A DNA stretch of 64,000 nucleotides from Lingula anatina (lineage: Eukaryota > Brachiopoda > Lingulata > Lingulida > Lingulidae). This document shows, piece by piece, positions 24,796-37,499 of the stretch; within the stretch, counting starts at the first letter, position 1; the number at the start of each line of letters is the position of its first letter. The notes under the pieces are model-generated. The model was not told where the DNA came from. It did not search any database and worked only from the letters and a program-made list of their open reading frames with translations. The position numbers and the translations under genes were made by a program. The stretch covers positions 246,947-310,946 of the forward strand of contig NW_019775518.1 in NCBI RefSeq assembly GCF_001039355.2, written 5' to 3'.

Positions 24796-25918
24796 ATGGC
24801 AGCCAGCTACCAGACGAGAAAAAGAGATGAACAGGAGATACGGCGTAAATTGGAAGAAGAGTTCAGCTCCTTGACCAATGCTGAGGCTTTAAACAAATGT
24901 GTAACCATTATCGACAATGGGTAGGTGTAATTTAATAATGAATCAATTAATTGTTTGTCATTTGTTGATTTCTTATTTTTATTCATGAAGTATTTCAACT
25001 CCATAACTTTTCAGGGTGGAAGAAGGCAAGAAACGCGGCTTAATGGACTTTGATACCATTCGAGAGAACATCCTGAACCTATCAGAACTGCCTTCAACAG
25101 TCCGAATTATGGATTTTGGGGGAGGTTCAGGAACCCCCATGTCAGCCATTTGTAAAACACTCCAAGCCCTGAACAAAGATGCCATCGTCAGCGTGGAAGA
25201 ACCTCATGAAGAGTCCTTAGAAAAGTACAAGGGATGTATTGAGAACTTGGAGAATGCTACTCTGGATGTGGCCTACTCTGGACGGTTCCAAGATTACTTC
25301 GGGAAGTCTGTGGAAGAGCTGAAGTCCATTGGAGCATATCCTGAAGAACAACAAGATAGGGTGCTTGCCATACATTCAATATACCATGTTTCACGTTGGT
25401 TAGATGATTCCTGTGATCCCCATGAAGACATCAGACAAGCTGTCTTTGCCATGTATGCGATCCTCAAGCCCGGGGGGTTGTTGGTTATTGAGTTTGAAGG
25501 TGGGGAAAACTACTTCATTTGGAACACCTCTCTGCGTTGTTTTGAGGTTCTTTTTCCTAAAGAAGTCGTGAACCTCAAGAAGATAAAGGGGGCTAGGCGT
25601 TCTTTGTTATGTAAAGGAAAAATTGCAGATATCCTGAACGAATCATTCCCAACCTTTACAGCTTCTATACAGCACATGGTGGCGAGCTGTGGATATGTGC
25701 TACCATCACTGGCGGAGGTTGGAGCCTATGTCTTCACCATGTACTTCGAAGGTTTTACAGGGGACACGCCCAAGTTTGACAATCGTCATTTATCATTTTG
25801 CATGGACTTCGTCCAGAGAGATGGCAGCAAGTATGGCCTTTCCCAAGAAGAGGACGGAATGTGGCGGATGTCAAATGTTACACACTTTATCACTATTAAG
25901 AAAAATTTAAGTGCCTAG
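24796..25918 (+). CDS. HNMT-like SAM-dependent methyltransferase, alpha copy 1 (intact)
   Basis: Exon 1 is 24796-24920 (donor GG|GTAGGT) and exon 2 is 25015-25918 (acceptor TTTTCAG). The joined frame is 342 aa with no stop. A class I SAM-binding core is visible: motif I MDFGGGSGTP at residues ~74-83; SVEEP (~101-105), whose acidic residues should hold the SAM ribose; and ILKPGG (~191-196) before strand 5. The spacing GGGxG, VEP, KYK, LEN and a C-terminal LSF-FITIKK strand resembles histamine N-methyltransferase, which methylates the imidazole of histamine in the cytosol. The match is distant, so the substrate is unknown. There is no signal peptide or membrane segment. The start is the only ATG matching the conserved MA(A/V) start of the other copies. 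AATAAA at 26344 may end the transcript. Confidence 0.85.
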
Positions 25919-28290
25919 GCTTGAACTGCTTTTATACTAATTACCCCAGGCGTGTGGTTTATTTCACAATGGTATTACCAAGGTGTGGGAATTCTCTTTA
26001 ATGATAACACAATTTCATCTAACTCTACTTATATAGATGGAGATACATTAAGATATGGGTCATTCCCAGCCATCGTACAATGACCGTTATGGACTATCAA
26101 TTTAGACAAAAAGAAAGTTCAGCTTAAAATTGTTGATATTAATGTTTTCTTTTATTAGGTACATTTCAGCAATGAAATAATGCAACATTGCGTTTTCTGA
26201 CTGTTGAAAACATGTTGACTGTTTGGGGGACATCTTAGGGTGAAATTCAAAATTCAATATTTGCACGACCATCTACTGTCAGTTTCTTGACAGCGTGACA
26301 ACACCCTATGCTCGAGATGCACTGTGTAATGGCTTATTCTGAAAATAAATAATATAAACGTATTTTGTATATTTTCAAAACACTTTATTTTTACATACAG
26401 GTTAATATCAAATTTTAAATCTGCACAACAGGTAATACCAATGACAGCAAACTTTGTAACGAGCACGAGTCTTCATGCCCATGAGACTTCAAGTTCACCC
26501 TTTGAAAATGCCAGATAAGAAAAAGTGAAAATTTCACAAAAAGTGCATAAATTCATTAAAAAATAATCCAGATAGAACTGTTTTTCTAATTTGAGTTGTA
26601 TGTCAATCCTCAGTAGCAGTTAAAAATAATAATAAGGGAGAGAGTTTTCTTTGTATAGCATTTGTGATGGCAGTGCACAAAGTAGTTTTTTGTCAATTTT
26701 GATGCAATATTACATAATGATTAACAATATAATTACCACCAAATTTCAAATCTCTACTATGAATAATATGGACGTTTAGAAAATGTATAATTTCCAGAAG
26801 TTAAAGTCAATTAGACTGCTTTACGAACTCAGGCTGCATTTTAGTCCGAAGCTTCCTTTTTGTAAGTTTGAGAATCATACATTACATGGTCATCATGGCG
26901 GCAGTGTCCAAAATAGGTTTTGATCCAATATTACAAATGCTTAACAGCATTATCATCATCAACCTTTAGTAATAAAACAAGTATCACTGATATTCAGAAA
27001 ATGTGAATAGCAAAGGTCTTCTAGCACATGGAAGTTCAAAATCACATCTTGAAAATGCCAATATAAAAACATTAAATTTTCACAAAAAGAAAAAAAAAAC
27101 TTGATTTAATAACTGTCAGAAAAATTAAATAACCAGACTGGCTTTTTAAGTGAAGCTGCATTTTAGTCCTATGTTTCATTCCTTTCAGTATAAGAAGAGT
27201 AAGTGACATGATTTTCCTTAAATTGTTACTACGGAGGCAGCGTCCCAAATAGGGTTTTCTTTAATTTTGATGCAATATTGCATAATGTTTAACAGCCTTA
27301 TCACAACCAATTACAATCACTACCTTTAAGTAAACATTGCAGGTAACATGGATATTTAGAAAATGTGACTAGCAAAGGTCTTCAGGACCATGTAACTTTT
27401 AAAAAAGTTAAAAATGCCAAAATGTAAACATGATAACTGTACTGGAATGGGTATATTTCCATTTTCAACACCATTATCAACTATTATCAACACTCACATA
27501 AAACAAAATAATCAATTTTCCTTCATTTTTATATGATCAACTACAATTGTTAAAGTGGGAAAAATATCAATAGAACGATTTTAAATGTCCAATTTGCTCC
27601 ATTCTGATATTCTGAACATAGTGAAGAATTAAAGCTGACAAACTGCAATGGTATGAGTTTATTTCCACTTTTGACACTATAACACAATACACGAAAACAG
27701 CATAACTTTTGAAGAACGACCAAATCAAGGTGATTTTCGAATTCGACCAGTATTTTAGTAAGATTGATCGCTCCTGTGAAATTCAAGACAGTAGACTTAT
27801 CAGTTTTCAACGAAATGTGTAATCAATATGCTGAAAAAAGCTAAATAACTGCATAACTTTTAAAAGAAATGGTCCGATCATGCTGATTTTCAAACTGGAC
27901 CTGAGTTTTATGAGTATTTATCAGTTCTGTTAGTTTGAAGAAAAAGGTAAAACGTTTTTTAACATATCGTGTTATCGCTGAAAGTGCACGGCAACGACAG
28001 ACGCTGGTGACGACTAAAAAGCGGGTTACCTGTAGTTTTCAAACAAAGCTTCTGTGTTTCTACTGAGTTGGAGTATCTACTGCATTTTCGTGCGGACGCC
28101 ATCACAGAAGGACAGAAAAACATGAATGAAAATTGTTTCAGGACATCATCTACAATGCGGGCTGAATTTGCCTCAACAGTCACTTTTGCTGAATTGAATA
28201 GACGTTAATAAAAATAGTTTGAACTGTGATTTCGAAGTGTGTATCTCAGCGTATTTTAGAAGAATTATCAGTCAGTCCACAGTATTACCG
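25919..28290. other. Spacer between array units 1 and 2
   Basis: It holds the 3' flank of alpha copy 1 (a block around 26210-26400 recurs at about 46090-46250 and 54730-54880), a degenerate tandem repeat (26450-27400) and an alpha-type 5' flank from about 28080. No gene is seen. Confidence 0.6.
26450..27400 (+). repeat. Degenerate ~300-bp tandem repeat, about three units
   Basis: The ordered motifs GGCAGTGYCCAAAATAGG-like, TTTTGATGCAATATTACATAATG, TTTAGAAAATGTG and AGCAAAGGTCTTC recur at about 26670-26790, 26890-27030 and 27235-27400. The units differ by many substitutions and indels. No coding frame spans them. Confidence 0.65.
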
Positions 28291-28427
28291 ATGACAACCA
28301 GCTACCAGACGAGAAAACGAGATGAACAGGAGATGCGGCGTCGATTGGAAGAAGAGTCCAGCTCCTGAAGGGTATCACAAGGTAACTCTGAAGGGTATCA
28401 CAAATGTGTCACTATTATCAACAGTGG
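28291..28427 (+). pseudogene. Orphan alpha-type first exon, broken
   Basis: It begins ATGACAACC and aligns to alpha exon 1, including the GG|GTAGGT donor at 28427. A 12-bp duplication around CTGAAGGGTATCACAA creates an early TGA after the codons for SSS. No second exon of this copy follows before the next first exon at 29089. A sister orphan at 32205 has the same downstream sequence. Confidence 0.85.
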
Positions 28428-29088
28428 GTAGGTGTGCTCCAATAATAAATCAAGAAATCATTTGTTTATCGTGGTTAGGTACTGTACTTGTCTTTTGATG
28501 AGAAGGAACCTGATTTGTTAACAGGTTTTGCAATTTACAAATCTAACTGGAGTGTAACACTGGAAAAAGCACTTTTCTATGCTTTTAAAAGTATGAATAT
28601 TTATATTCTGTATCCTCAACTTAGTAACAACTTCGTTAACATCAAAACATCTATCGGAAAAACAGTGAAAATATAATCAGCGGATTAATATCCTTCTGTG
28701 TTTTTTCTACCCCTAAGTTTGCTACATGGTGTACGATAGTTTTATTGTGAACGTATATATCGTTGTTTACAGTCTTTAGCCAGTTGTTGCTACTAGCATC
28801 ACCATAAGTGTGCCATTCTCGGCGTTTACCATTCAGAACACAACATTTGTTACACATTACTTTGCAGATCAAGCACTATAAGCCATGATACTACTAAACA
28901 TGTACATATATACGCTTGAAGGAACAAACTGTAGTTAAGATATATTAGGATCACGCTACAGATTTAGATGGTTGTCCTCGAATTTGTTTAATTCATGTGG
29001 CATTAACTGAAGTAATTTGAGTAAGTGCCTGATTCTGCATCTATGTACATTTTCAGTTATCGGGCAGAACACACTGCAACATATCCCA

Positions 29089-30205
29089 ATGGCAGTAAGA
29101 TTTCAGACAGGAAAACGAGATGAACAGGAGATGCGGCGTAAACTGGAAGAAGAGTTCAGCTCCTTGGTTAACGCTGAAGCTTATAAAAAATGTGTAACTA
29201 TTATCAACAATGGGTAGGTGTTCCCCAATAATAAATCAATTAATCATTAGTCATTTGTATTTTTTTTCATTTATTAAGTATTTCACGTCCTTAACTTTCA
29301 GAGAGGAAGAAAGTAGAAAACGCGGATTAACGTACTTTGATACCATTCGTGAGAACATCCTGAACCTATCAGAACTGCCTTCATCAATCCGAATTATGGA
29401 TTTTGGGGGAGGTACAGGAACCCCTATATCAGCCATTTGTAAAACACTCCAAGCTCTCAACAAAGATGTCATCGTCAGCGTGGAAGAACCTCATGAAGAG
29501 TCCCTTCTGAAATACAAGAAATGCATCGAGAACTTGGAGAATGCTACTCTGGATGTGGCCTACTCTGGACGGTTCCAGGATTACTTCGGGAAGTCTGTGG
29601 AAGAACTGAAGTCCATTGGGGCGTATCCTGAAGAACAACAGGACAGGGTGCTTGCTTTACATTCCATGTATCATCTTACACGTTGGTTGGATGATTTCTG
29701 TGACCCTCAGGAAGACATCAAACGAGCTGTCTTTGTCATGTATACCATCCTCAAACCCGGGGGAATGATATTAATACAGATTAATAGTGGCGACATTGCT
29801 TTCATTTGGAACACCGCTGTGCATTGTTTTAAGATTTGTTTTCCTAATGAAGCCGTAAACCTAACGAAGGTAGCGGAGGCTAGAAGTTCTTTGCTATTTC
29901 AAGGGGAAATTGCCGGTATTCTGAACGAATCATTTCCAACCTTTAAAGCTTCGATATGGCACGAGGAGGCAAGATGTGATTTCGTGATTCCTTCGCTGGC
30001 AGAAGTTGGTGCCTTGGTCCTGTCCACCTATTTCCATGGTTGGGCAGATGACACTTCCAAATTTGACCATCGTATACTGTCATTTTGCATGGACTTCATC
30101 CAGAGAGAGGGCAGGAAGTATGGCCTTTCCCAAGAAGAAGACGGAATGTGGCGGATGTCAAATGTTACACACTTTATCACTATTAAGAAAGTCAAAGCTG
30201 ATTAG
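29089..30205 (+). CDS. HNMT-like SAM-dependent methyltransferase, beta copy 1 (intact)
   Basis: Exon 1 is 29089-29213 and exon 2 is 29302-30205; 342 aa, open throughout. Motif I reads MDFGGGTGTP, then SVEEPHEESL and ILKPGG. Subtype beta is marked by exon 1 starting MAVRFQTGKRDEQEM, by EEESRKRGL at the exon junction, by CFPNEAVNLTKVAEAR and FHGWADDTSKFD in the C-terminal half, and by the end KVKAD. The 5' flank differs from the alpha genes and recurs before 33029 and 50590. AATAAA at 30739-30744 occupies the same place as in the beta copy at 50590 (52166) and the beta pseudogene at 59603 (60789), a probable shared poly(A) site. Substrate unknown. Confidence 0.85.
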
Positions 30206-32204
30206 GACTATATATTCTTATCTTTAAAGAAAAAATTGTGAAAGTATCAAAGAGTAGGGTTATTCTTATTCTTAACCAGGAAGCAATCAGCACATTGCAT
30301 GGTGTAGGCTACTAGACATACATGTATTAGATACATGTTTGGGTTTATCCTGTTGCGTTCAATCCTGTTATGTTTTGTATTATTTTTTTCATGCAAATCA
30401 TTACAGAAAGGGTTGCAAACGCTCAAAATTATTTTCAATTTGTTCTGTAGTTCTATTTTCTAAAATGCATGATAACACTATCATGATGGTACCTTTTTAT
30501 ATATTTCACATTGTTCAGAGTTTGTACACTGGGTAAAATGTGGTAATATAATGTGAAATGATAAAGTACACGTGTTCTAGAGGATAAGGGCAGCTGCAGC
30601 GTTCATATTGATAAGAGTTACCATTGTTTTCTTTGATGTTATTCAGTTAATATGACAGACTTTTTATTTACTTTATAGTGGCATTAGAAAAGTCAGCTTT
30701 AGGACATACAAACCAGACTGGCATCATTACCTTATATGAATAAAATGTTTCTGTATCCTATGACTCATTTTTGTGACATATCTCCTTGTTATGTGCGAGC
30801 TAAATTTTTTAGTTCACAATTGAAATTGGTCATGCAATGAGTGTAACCAAACCTCCACCAAGCTACAGCTGAAGCCAAACCAAGACCAACCGAAACTGGT
30901 CTTAAGAACCAAATGGTATTCAATTAGGCTGGGCCGGGGTCCGAGATAACAAAATAATGTTTTTAAGAACGTTGAAAGAACGTATGTAAACGTTAGGAGG
31001 GATATTTTCCATGAATGTTTACTTAATGTTTTTGGAACGATTTTGGAAATGTCACACAATATCACTTAAAGAACATGTACAAAACATTAAAAAATTTGTA
31101 AAAATAGGGCTATATGGCCCTGTATTGTATATCACCATTGTATTTGTCTATTAAGTAGGATGCTTATTTTGTTTTATTTCATTTATCGTTTAGTTTATCC
31201 TTGAAAAGTCTACTGATAATTTTTTAATGGTTTTAGACTTCAAATATGCTACAAATAACTAACCCCAACTCTCAGTTTGAAATTAGGCAACGTTTCTCGG
31301 AGCAATGACAGTGTATAACGATAATATAACGCCTACGTCACGTTTGCTGATGGGCTAACCAATACATAACCCTGTGGTAACGTTATCAAAATGTTCTGTG
31401 TAAGCACGGTTGGAGTTACCAGGAGCATTGGGGTTAATTAATGTCACCTGGGCAAAGTAATGAGGAATGAAATACTGCTCCTTGCGGACTACCATTCCTG
31501 TCACACCAACATTGACAAAAACCTTGATGTTTGAAAGCAAACTGTTATTACAGTAACCTGTTCCCCCACATGATTAAGTCTTTGAAATAGAAATTAAGTA
31601 GACGAAAACGCGCTGGTAATATTCGCAATGTTTTGCAGCAGATTTGAAGCAGGATAGAGATGCTGTGAAAATTACCAATTGAAAAGAGGCTAACCTATAG
31701 GCCTACTTATCAAAGTAGAAGGTTGCTGTATTTTTACTTCACTTTACGACGCATATATAAAGAAGAAGGCTGCTTCCGCAAGGCATGCTGCTTCGAAACT
31801 GCTGCACTCAGAGTATAAATGTGGTAATGAACTACTGCGGTGAAGCATAATGTCTAATTTCTACTGAGATTTTGTGAAGCATGGTTATAGTAGAATGGTA
31901 CTTCTGGGGAGAATACACCTCATCCGTCCCTTAAATGTTTTGAGACATGGTGTCAGTGTGAAATGGGTCTACTGCGCTGAGGCGTCTACTGCGCAATTGT
32001 GCAGGCACCACCACAGAAATACAGGAAATACATGGAATAAAAATTGTGTCAGGATATCGTCTACAATGCGGGCTGTTTGAGGTTGCCTGAACATTTCACT
32101 TGTTGAATTGAGTAGACGTTAATAAAAGGAGTTTGGAGTCGAATTTCGAAGTGTGTATCCCAGCATAATTTGGAAGAATTATCAGTCAGTCCACTGTATT
32201 TCCG
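30206..32204. other. Spacer between beta copy 1 and the next orphan exon
   Basis: It holds the beta-type 3' flank (to about 30900; similar to 51727-52380 and 60363-60830), an AACGTT-rich stretch (about 30950-31080), unassigned AT-rich DNA, and an alpha-type 5' flank from about 31980. No gene is seen. Confidence 0.6.
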
Positions 32205-32329
32205 ATGGCAGCCAGCTACCAGACGAGAAAACGAGATGAACAGGAGATGCGGCGAAGATTGGAAGAAGAGTTCAGCTCCTTGGCTAACTCTGAAGGGTAT
32301 CACAAATGTGTAACCATTATCAACAGTGG
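32205..32329 (+). pseudogene. Orphan alpha-type first exon, open frame kept
   Basis: A complete 125-nt first exon (MAASYQTRKRDEQEM...) with ATG and GG|GTAGGT donor and no stop, but no alpha second exon next to it. The next downstream first exon (33029) belongs to a broken chimeric copy. It is probably left by deletion of the rest of an alpha gene. Use as an alternative first exon cannot be excluded. Confidence 0.7.
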
Positions 32330-33028
32330 GTAGGTGTGCTCCAATAATAAATCAAGAAATCATTTGTTTATCATGGTTAGGTACTGTACATGTCTTTTTA
32401 TGAGAAGGAATCTGCTTTTGTTATCAGGCTTTGTAATTCACAAATCTAACTGGAGTGTAACACTTGGAAAAGCATTTTTCTTTGCTTATTAAAGTATGAA
32501 TATTTATATACGGATTCTGTATCCTCAACTTAGTAACAACAAACGTAACATCAAAACATCTATCGGAAAAAACATCTATCGGAAAAAATAAACTAAAATA
32601 AAATCAGTGGATTAATATGCTTCTGTGTTATTTCTAACCCTAAGTTTGTTGTAGTGCGCGTTCACAATAAAACTCTCTTTTACGATAGTTTTATTGTGTA
32701 CGCACCATAGTTGTTTACACTCTTTAGTCAGCTGTTTGGTATACTACTACTGGCTTCACAAGAAGTGTCATTCTCTGCGTTTACCATTTAGAACACTACA
32801 TCTGTTACACATTACTATGAGACATGATACTAATAAACAGGTACATATATACGCTTGAAGGAACAAACTGTAGTTAAGATGTATTAGGATCACGCCACAG
32901 GTGATGGTTGTCCTCGCACTTGTTTAATTAATGTGACATTAACTGAAGTAATTGAAGAAAGTGTCTTATTCTGCATCTATGCACATTTTGGCAGAGTTAG
33001 CGGACAGAACACACTACAGAATATTCCA

Positions 33029-33836
33029 ATGGCAGTCAGCTTTCTGACAGGAAAACGAGATGAACAGGAGATGCGTCGTAGATTGGAAGAAAAGTTCAGC
33101 TCCTTGGCTAATGCTGAAGCTTAAAACAAATGTGTAACTATTATCAACAATGGGTAGGTGCCCATATAATAAATCAATTAATCATGCATCATTTGTTACT
33201 CTGGACGGTTCCAGGATTACTTTGGGAAGTCTGTGGAAGATCTAAGGTCAGTTGGTGCATATCCCTTAGAGTTTCAAGACCGAGTACTGGCCATACATTC
33301 TATGCACCATGCTTTAAGTTGGTTGGATAATTCCTGTGATCCTCATGAAGACATCAGGCAAGCTGTCTTTGCCATGTATACCATCCTCAAGCCGGGGTAT
33401 GATGGTTATAGAGTTAGATGGTGGGGAAAACGACTTCATTTGGAAAACCGCTCTGCATTGTTTTGAGATTCTTTTTCCTAAAGAAGTCGTGAACCTCAAG
33501 AAGATAAAGGGGGCTAGATGTTCTTTGTTATATGAAGGAAAAATTGCAGATGACCTGAACGAATCATTTCCAACCTTCACAGCTTCTATACAGCACATGG
33601 AGGTGAGCTGTGGATATGTGCTACCATCACTGGCGGAGGTCGGAGCCTATGTCTTCATCATGTACTCAGGATTTACAGGAGACACGCCTACGTTTGATCC
33701 TCGTCATTTGTCATTTTGCATGGACTTCGTCCAGAGAGAGGGCAGCAAGTATGGCCTTTCCCAAGAAAAGGATGGAATGTGGCGGTGGCCAAATGTTACA
33801 CACTTTATCACTATTGAGAAATTAAAAAATGCGTAA
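33029..33836 (+). pseudogene. HNMT-like pseudogene, beta exon 1 joined to a truncated alpha exon 2
   Basis: Exon 1 (33029-33153) is beta-like (MAVSFLTGKRDEQEM) but has TAA at 33122-33124. The intron runs straight into the middle of exon 2 at about 33197 (YSGRFQDYFGKS): the intron end, acceptor and coding for motif I and SVEEP are deleted. A one-base loss in the G run at about 33396 shifts the frame. The C-terminal half is alpha-like (PKEVVNLKKIKGAR) and ends at 33836. Three independent lesions make it non-functional. Confidence 0.9.
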
Positions 33837-34434
33837 GACTATTTTATTTCATGAATATAACAACGTCGAGCCTTCAATCTACATCACGGTGTTATAAACA
33901 CACCAGGTGTACGTATCAGTACAATTTGTTGTCAGCTTTACATTATGCGTCTGTTAACAGTGTAAAACATGCATGCTTACATTTAGTTCTATACATAAGA
34001 ACCAATAATATGTATATTGTTACCTGTCACTCATTATAATATTTTGTAAACCCCCTGACGATCGGGTATAGTGTACCGTTCTTTTACTTTTAAAGAATGA
34101 CAACGCTGCCACCAACAAAACAGGGTTCTGTTTTATAATCTTTGTGGCGCTGCCCTCTGGCTGACAGCCCAACACTACAGTAACAGCTAACAGCTCGCTT
34201 GCTTGACAAAGCACTCTGACTTCCAGTTTCCAACTCTACCTCTCAGCTCCCAGCCCTAGACTGACTTCCTGTATTTATAGGCGCTCTGGTCAGAGGTCAA
34301 CTCAGCTGCTAACGAGAAAAGTTCTTAAAAGAAAAAATTTCACATGTCAAAACGCTACAATACTTTCTGGGTATGCCCGTGAGACTCGGAGTCGGGTTTG
34401 ACACACGTCGTTATTTATTTATTTATTTATTTCG

Positions 34435-34480
<46 letters not shown>

Positions 34481-35143
34481 AATTATTTATAAGAATTATT
34501 TGCCATTAATACACCTGGGCACCTTTACTGAGCAGGTCTAATAATTGCTTTGAATTGACTGTTCTGGATCGTGTTTGGATGGATTGTAACGTCAGACAAG
34601 ATCACTTTTTGTAAGCCAACTATTAATCCTACTTTACTGTAAAAACGAGTGTTAGACCTGGATATCGTAAAAAAACTATATTTATGGAAAAGAAGGAAAA
34701 AAGCATATAAGAACATTAAAAAGTTTAGAACTGGCTAATTTTGTTTTTGATTTTATAATAAATTGATACGTTAGAACCTTTCTTAAGTAGAATGTCTATT
34801 CGACATTGAGGTTAAAACATATGTCGAGCTCAAGCAATGTTAAAACTTCGCTTTTAAAATTACAATGCAGATCACGTACCATAAAACATTTTAGGCACGT
34901 AATACATGTAAATGTGTATTATACAAAGTAGCAAGATGGAACAAACGGTGTCGGTGAGAGATTTATATCTATTCAAAATTGAACCGGGTGACCTTAGAAA
35001 AGTTTTTTAGCGGTCATATGATATTGCTCTTTTGCTTTAGCACTTCACCTGTCGAATTCAGCTAGTATTCACAATTTCAACGAAAAATCCGAACATCGAC
35101 TTGAGACATCTTTTTTGAAAGTTTATAAGACAAATCAATTCCG
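33837..35143. other. Spacer with TA microsatellite and delta-type 5' flank
   Basis: A TA repeat lies at about 34437-34478. From about 34500 to the start-codon position the sequence is paralogous to 46030-47697, without the 849-bp element inserted there. No gene is seen. Confidence 0.6.
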
Positions 35144-35677
35144 ATAGCAGCCAGCTACCAGAGAAAAGAACGACATGAACAAGAAATGCGGCGTAGATTG
35201 GAAGGAGATTTCAGCTCCTTGGCTAACACTGAAGCTTATTGCAGGTGTTTAATTATCCTTGACATAGGGTGAGTCCACATAATTACATCAGTTCATCTAC
35301 AATATAACATTGGTAATTAAATCAATTCATCTATTGGATGTCTGTATGTTTATACGTATCCTTATTTTATTTGGTTATCCTCTTATCTTTTTATTATACT
35401 AGCCATTCAACTTTTAATCCTCCAACATTTCAGAGTGGAAGAGGGCATGAAAAAAGGTTCTCCCAACCTTGAAACTTTTCGTACGAACAGGTTGAATTTA
35501 ACAGAACTTCCTTCACCAGTCCGAATTATGGATTTTGGGGGAGGTACAGGAACCCCCATGTCAGTCATATGTGAAAAGCTTCAAACCCAGAACAAAGGTG
35601 CCATCGTTAGCGTGGAAGAACCTCATGAAGAATCTTTGTGGAAGCACAAGAAATGCAGTGGCTTACTGTCAATATAA
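35144..35677 (+). pseudogene. HNMT-like pseudogene, delta type, start lost and 3' truncated
   Basis: Exon 1 (35144-35268) keeps length and frame, but its ATG is ATA. Exon 2 begins at 35434 and is open through motif I (MDFGGGTGTP) and SVEEPHEESL, then homology stops after KHKKC and the frame ends at 35677. The catalytic C-terminal two thirds are missing. The nearest relative is the intact delta copy at 47698. Confidence 0.88.
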
Positions 35678-36072
35678 TAATAATATTAACGAGTTTTCCA
35701 TATGCTTTTTTTTAAATAACGCCTTATTTTTTACTTACAGATTTTGAAGTTTATAGGTGAAATTAGTCGATAACATCAGACAAGCTTTGGATTTCTCTTC
35801 AGGGCATTTTATTATTATAAATTTGAGACTTCTGGTGGTGAGACATTCTATGCTGTTTTGGGATTTGTTGTCCTACTGATCGTTTATTGTAAATATTTGC
35901 CACATAATCTCCTATTCAAAACCTAATTTCCTTAGAATAATATTTCCAAAATTAGGTTGTTGTTGGACATGTGGGTTTTATTTGTTTTAAGTAAGAAACT
36001 GGTAGTGGTAACTTGTATGCGTAACTGTACTCTCCCTTGTTTTGATTCTTAAAACTCATAACCCTCATTATA

Positions 36073-37199
36073 CCCCCTTCACACTTATTCGGAATCAGCA
36101 GGAATGAAGAAGTATGAGTCTGAACGAAAAAATTTTAAAATTCGCACCACATTCGGGAAAAAATTTCAAATTGACCTTAATTATTGTAAGAGTACCGTTG
36201 GAAAACTCAGAATGTGCTTGAATTCGCCTGGAATGATGAGTGCACTTTCGACTGTATTAGCTCTCAAAAGCAGTTCGAACGAGTTGGAAAACTAGGAATA
36301 TTTTTAATGCTGTAAGAAAGCAGTAAGGATATTCAGAATATACTGTGAACGGCGCGCTAGTGTAGTTCGAATGCTGGCAACATTAATATTTCAGCTCATC
36401 CGAGGCACATTCGAAACATTCTGGCGGGATATAAAATCCCCGTCACACTAGAGGCAAAATGATTAAGAATGGCGTCTGAAATACAATTCTTTGTGCATTC
36501 CAGGATATTCGAAGAGCATTCTAAAAGCATTCTAAAAATTCTGAGTGTATTCCAAATATTTTTACCCATTCTTGTGGCCGGCTCGAATGTTTTTGTCATG
36601 TCAAAAACTTTCGAAGTGCATTCCAAGAAGAAATTTATCACAATATCCCTACGGTATTCCAACTACATTCGAGCTGCAGATGATGAGCTGCTGATGAGAG
36701 GTAATATACCTGGAATGTGCAAGAATTATTCCAGGCAGTTTCGATGTGCATTCTTAGTATTGCAGAGGCATTCTTAAAGCCGTAATATTTTATGATAATT
36801 TGAAATTCCCTCCCGAATATGGTACGAATTTTTAAATTTAGTAATTCCAGCTTGATTCCTACAGATTTTGAATAAGTTTGACGGGGGCTTTAAGTCACTT
36901 GGCAGTTCGAATATTCCTCTTATGTGATCAGAATCTTTTGAATGCTGTCGGAATGCCGTGAGAATATTTAAAATGCAGTCATAGTGCAGTTATTATACTG
37001 TTTAAATGCCAAATAAAATTCCACTTGGAATGCACTTCGAAAGTTTTTGACATGACAAAAACATTCGGGATGCCACAAGAATGGGTAAAAATATTTAGAA
37101 CGCACTTTCAATTTTTAGAATGCTCTTCGAATATCCAGGAGCGCACAAAGAATTGTCTTTCCGACGGCATTCTTGCTCATTCGCCTCCAGTGTGACGGG
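36073..37199. mobile_element. Two interlocked long-inverted-repeat (foldback) elements
   Basis: Element A: left arm from 36073 (CCCCCTTCACACTTATTC), right arm ending 36887 (GAATAAGTTTGACGGGGG), arms of roughly 180 bp. Element B: left arm from 36438 (CCCCGTCACACTAGAGGC), right arm ending 37199 (GCCTCCAGTGTGACGGG), arms of roughly 190 bp sharing GATATTCGAAGAGCATTCTA. The order is A-left, B-left, A-right, B-right, so neither is nested in the other. Short TTCGAA and GAATGC motifs recur throughout. Non-coding. Confidence 0.8.
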
Positions 37200-37499
37200 T
37201 GTATTATACAGTATGTTACATTACCCGCATTACATGTTACAGAGTGTATTATAATGCAGATCACGTAAAAACACAATTTATACGCATGGAAATATACACT
37301 TAATGAGACAAGGTCTCTAAAATATAGGTCACAGAAGACGTTATATAAGTGTTATATACTCAAGTATTGGCTAGGTTAAACGATAAGCTTAAGCTTTTAA
37401 GCGGGCATCTGACGTTGCTTTAACTCTTTACTTTCATCAAGTATTTGAAATTCTTTCACTAGTCTGAGGCGTTATCATACAGAATACGCATCATTTTCG

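Noticed and set aside
36469-36777. 102-codon frame inside the foldback region
   Set aside because: It is made of the repeated GAATGC/TTCGAA arm motifs and has no counterpart elsewhere; not a transposase.
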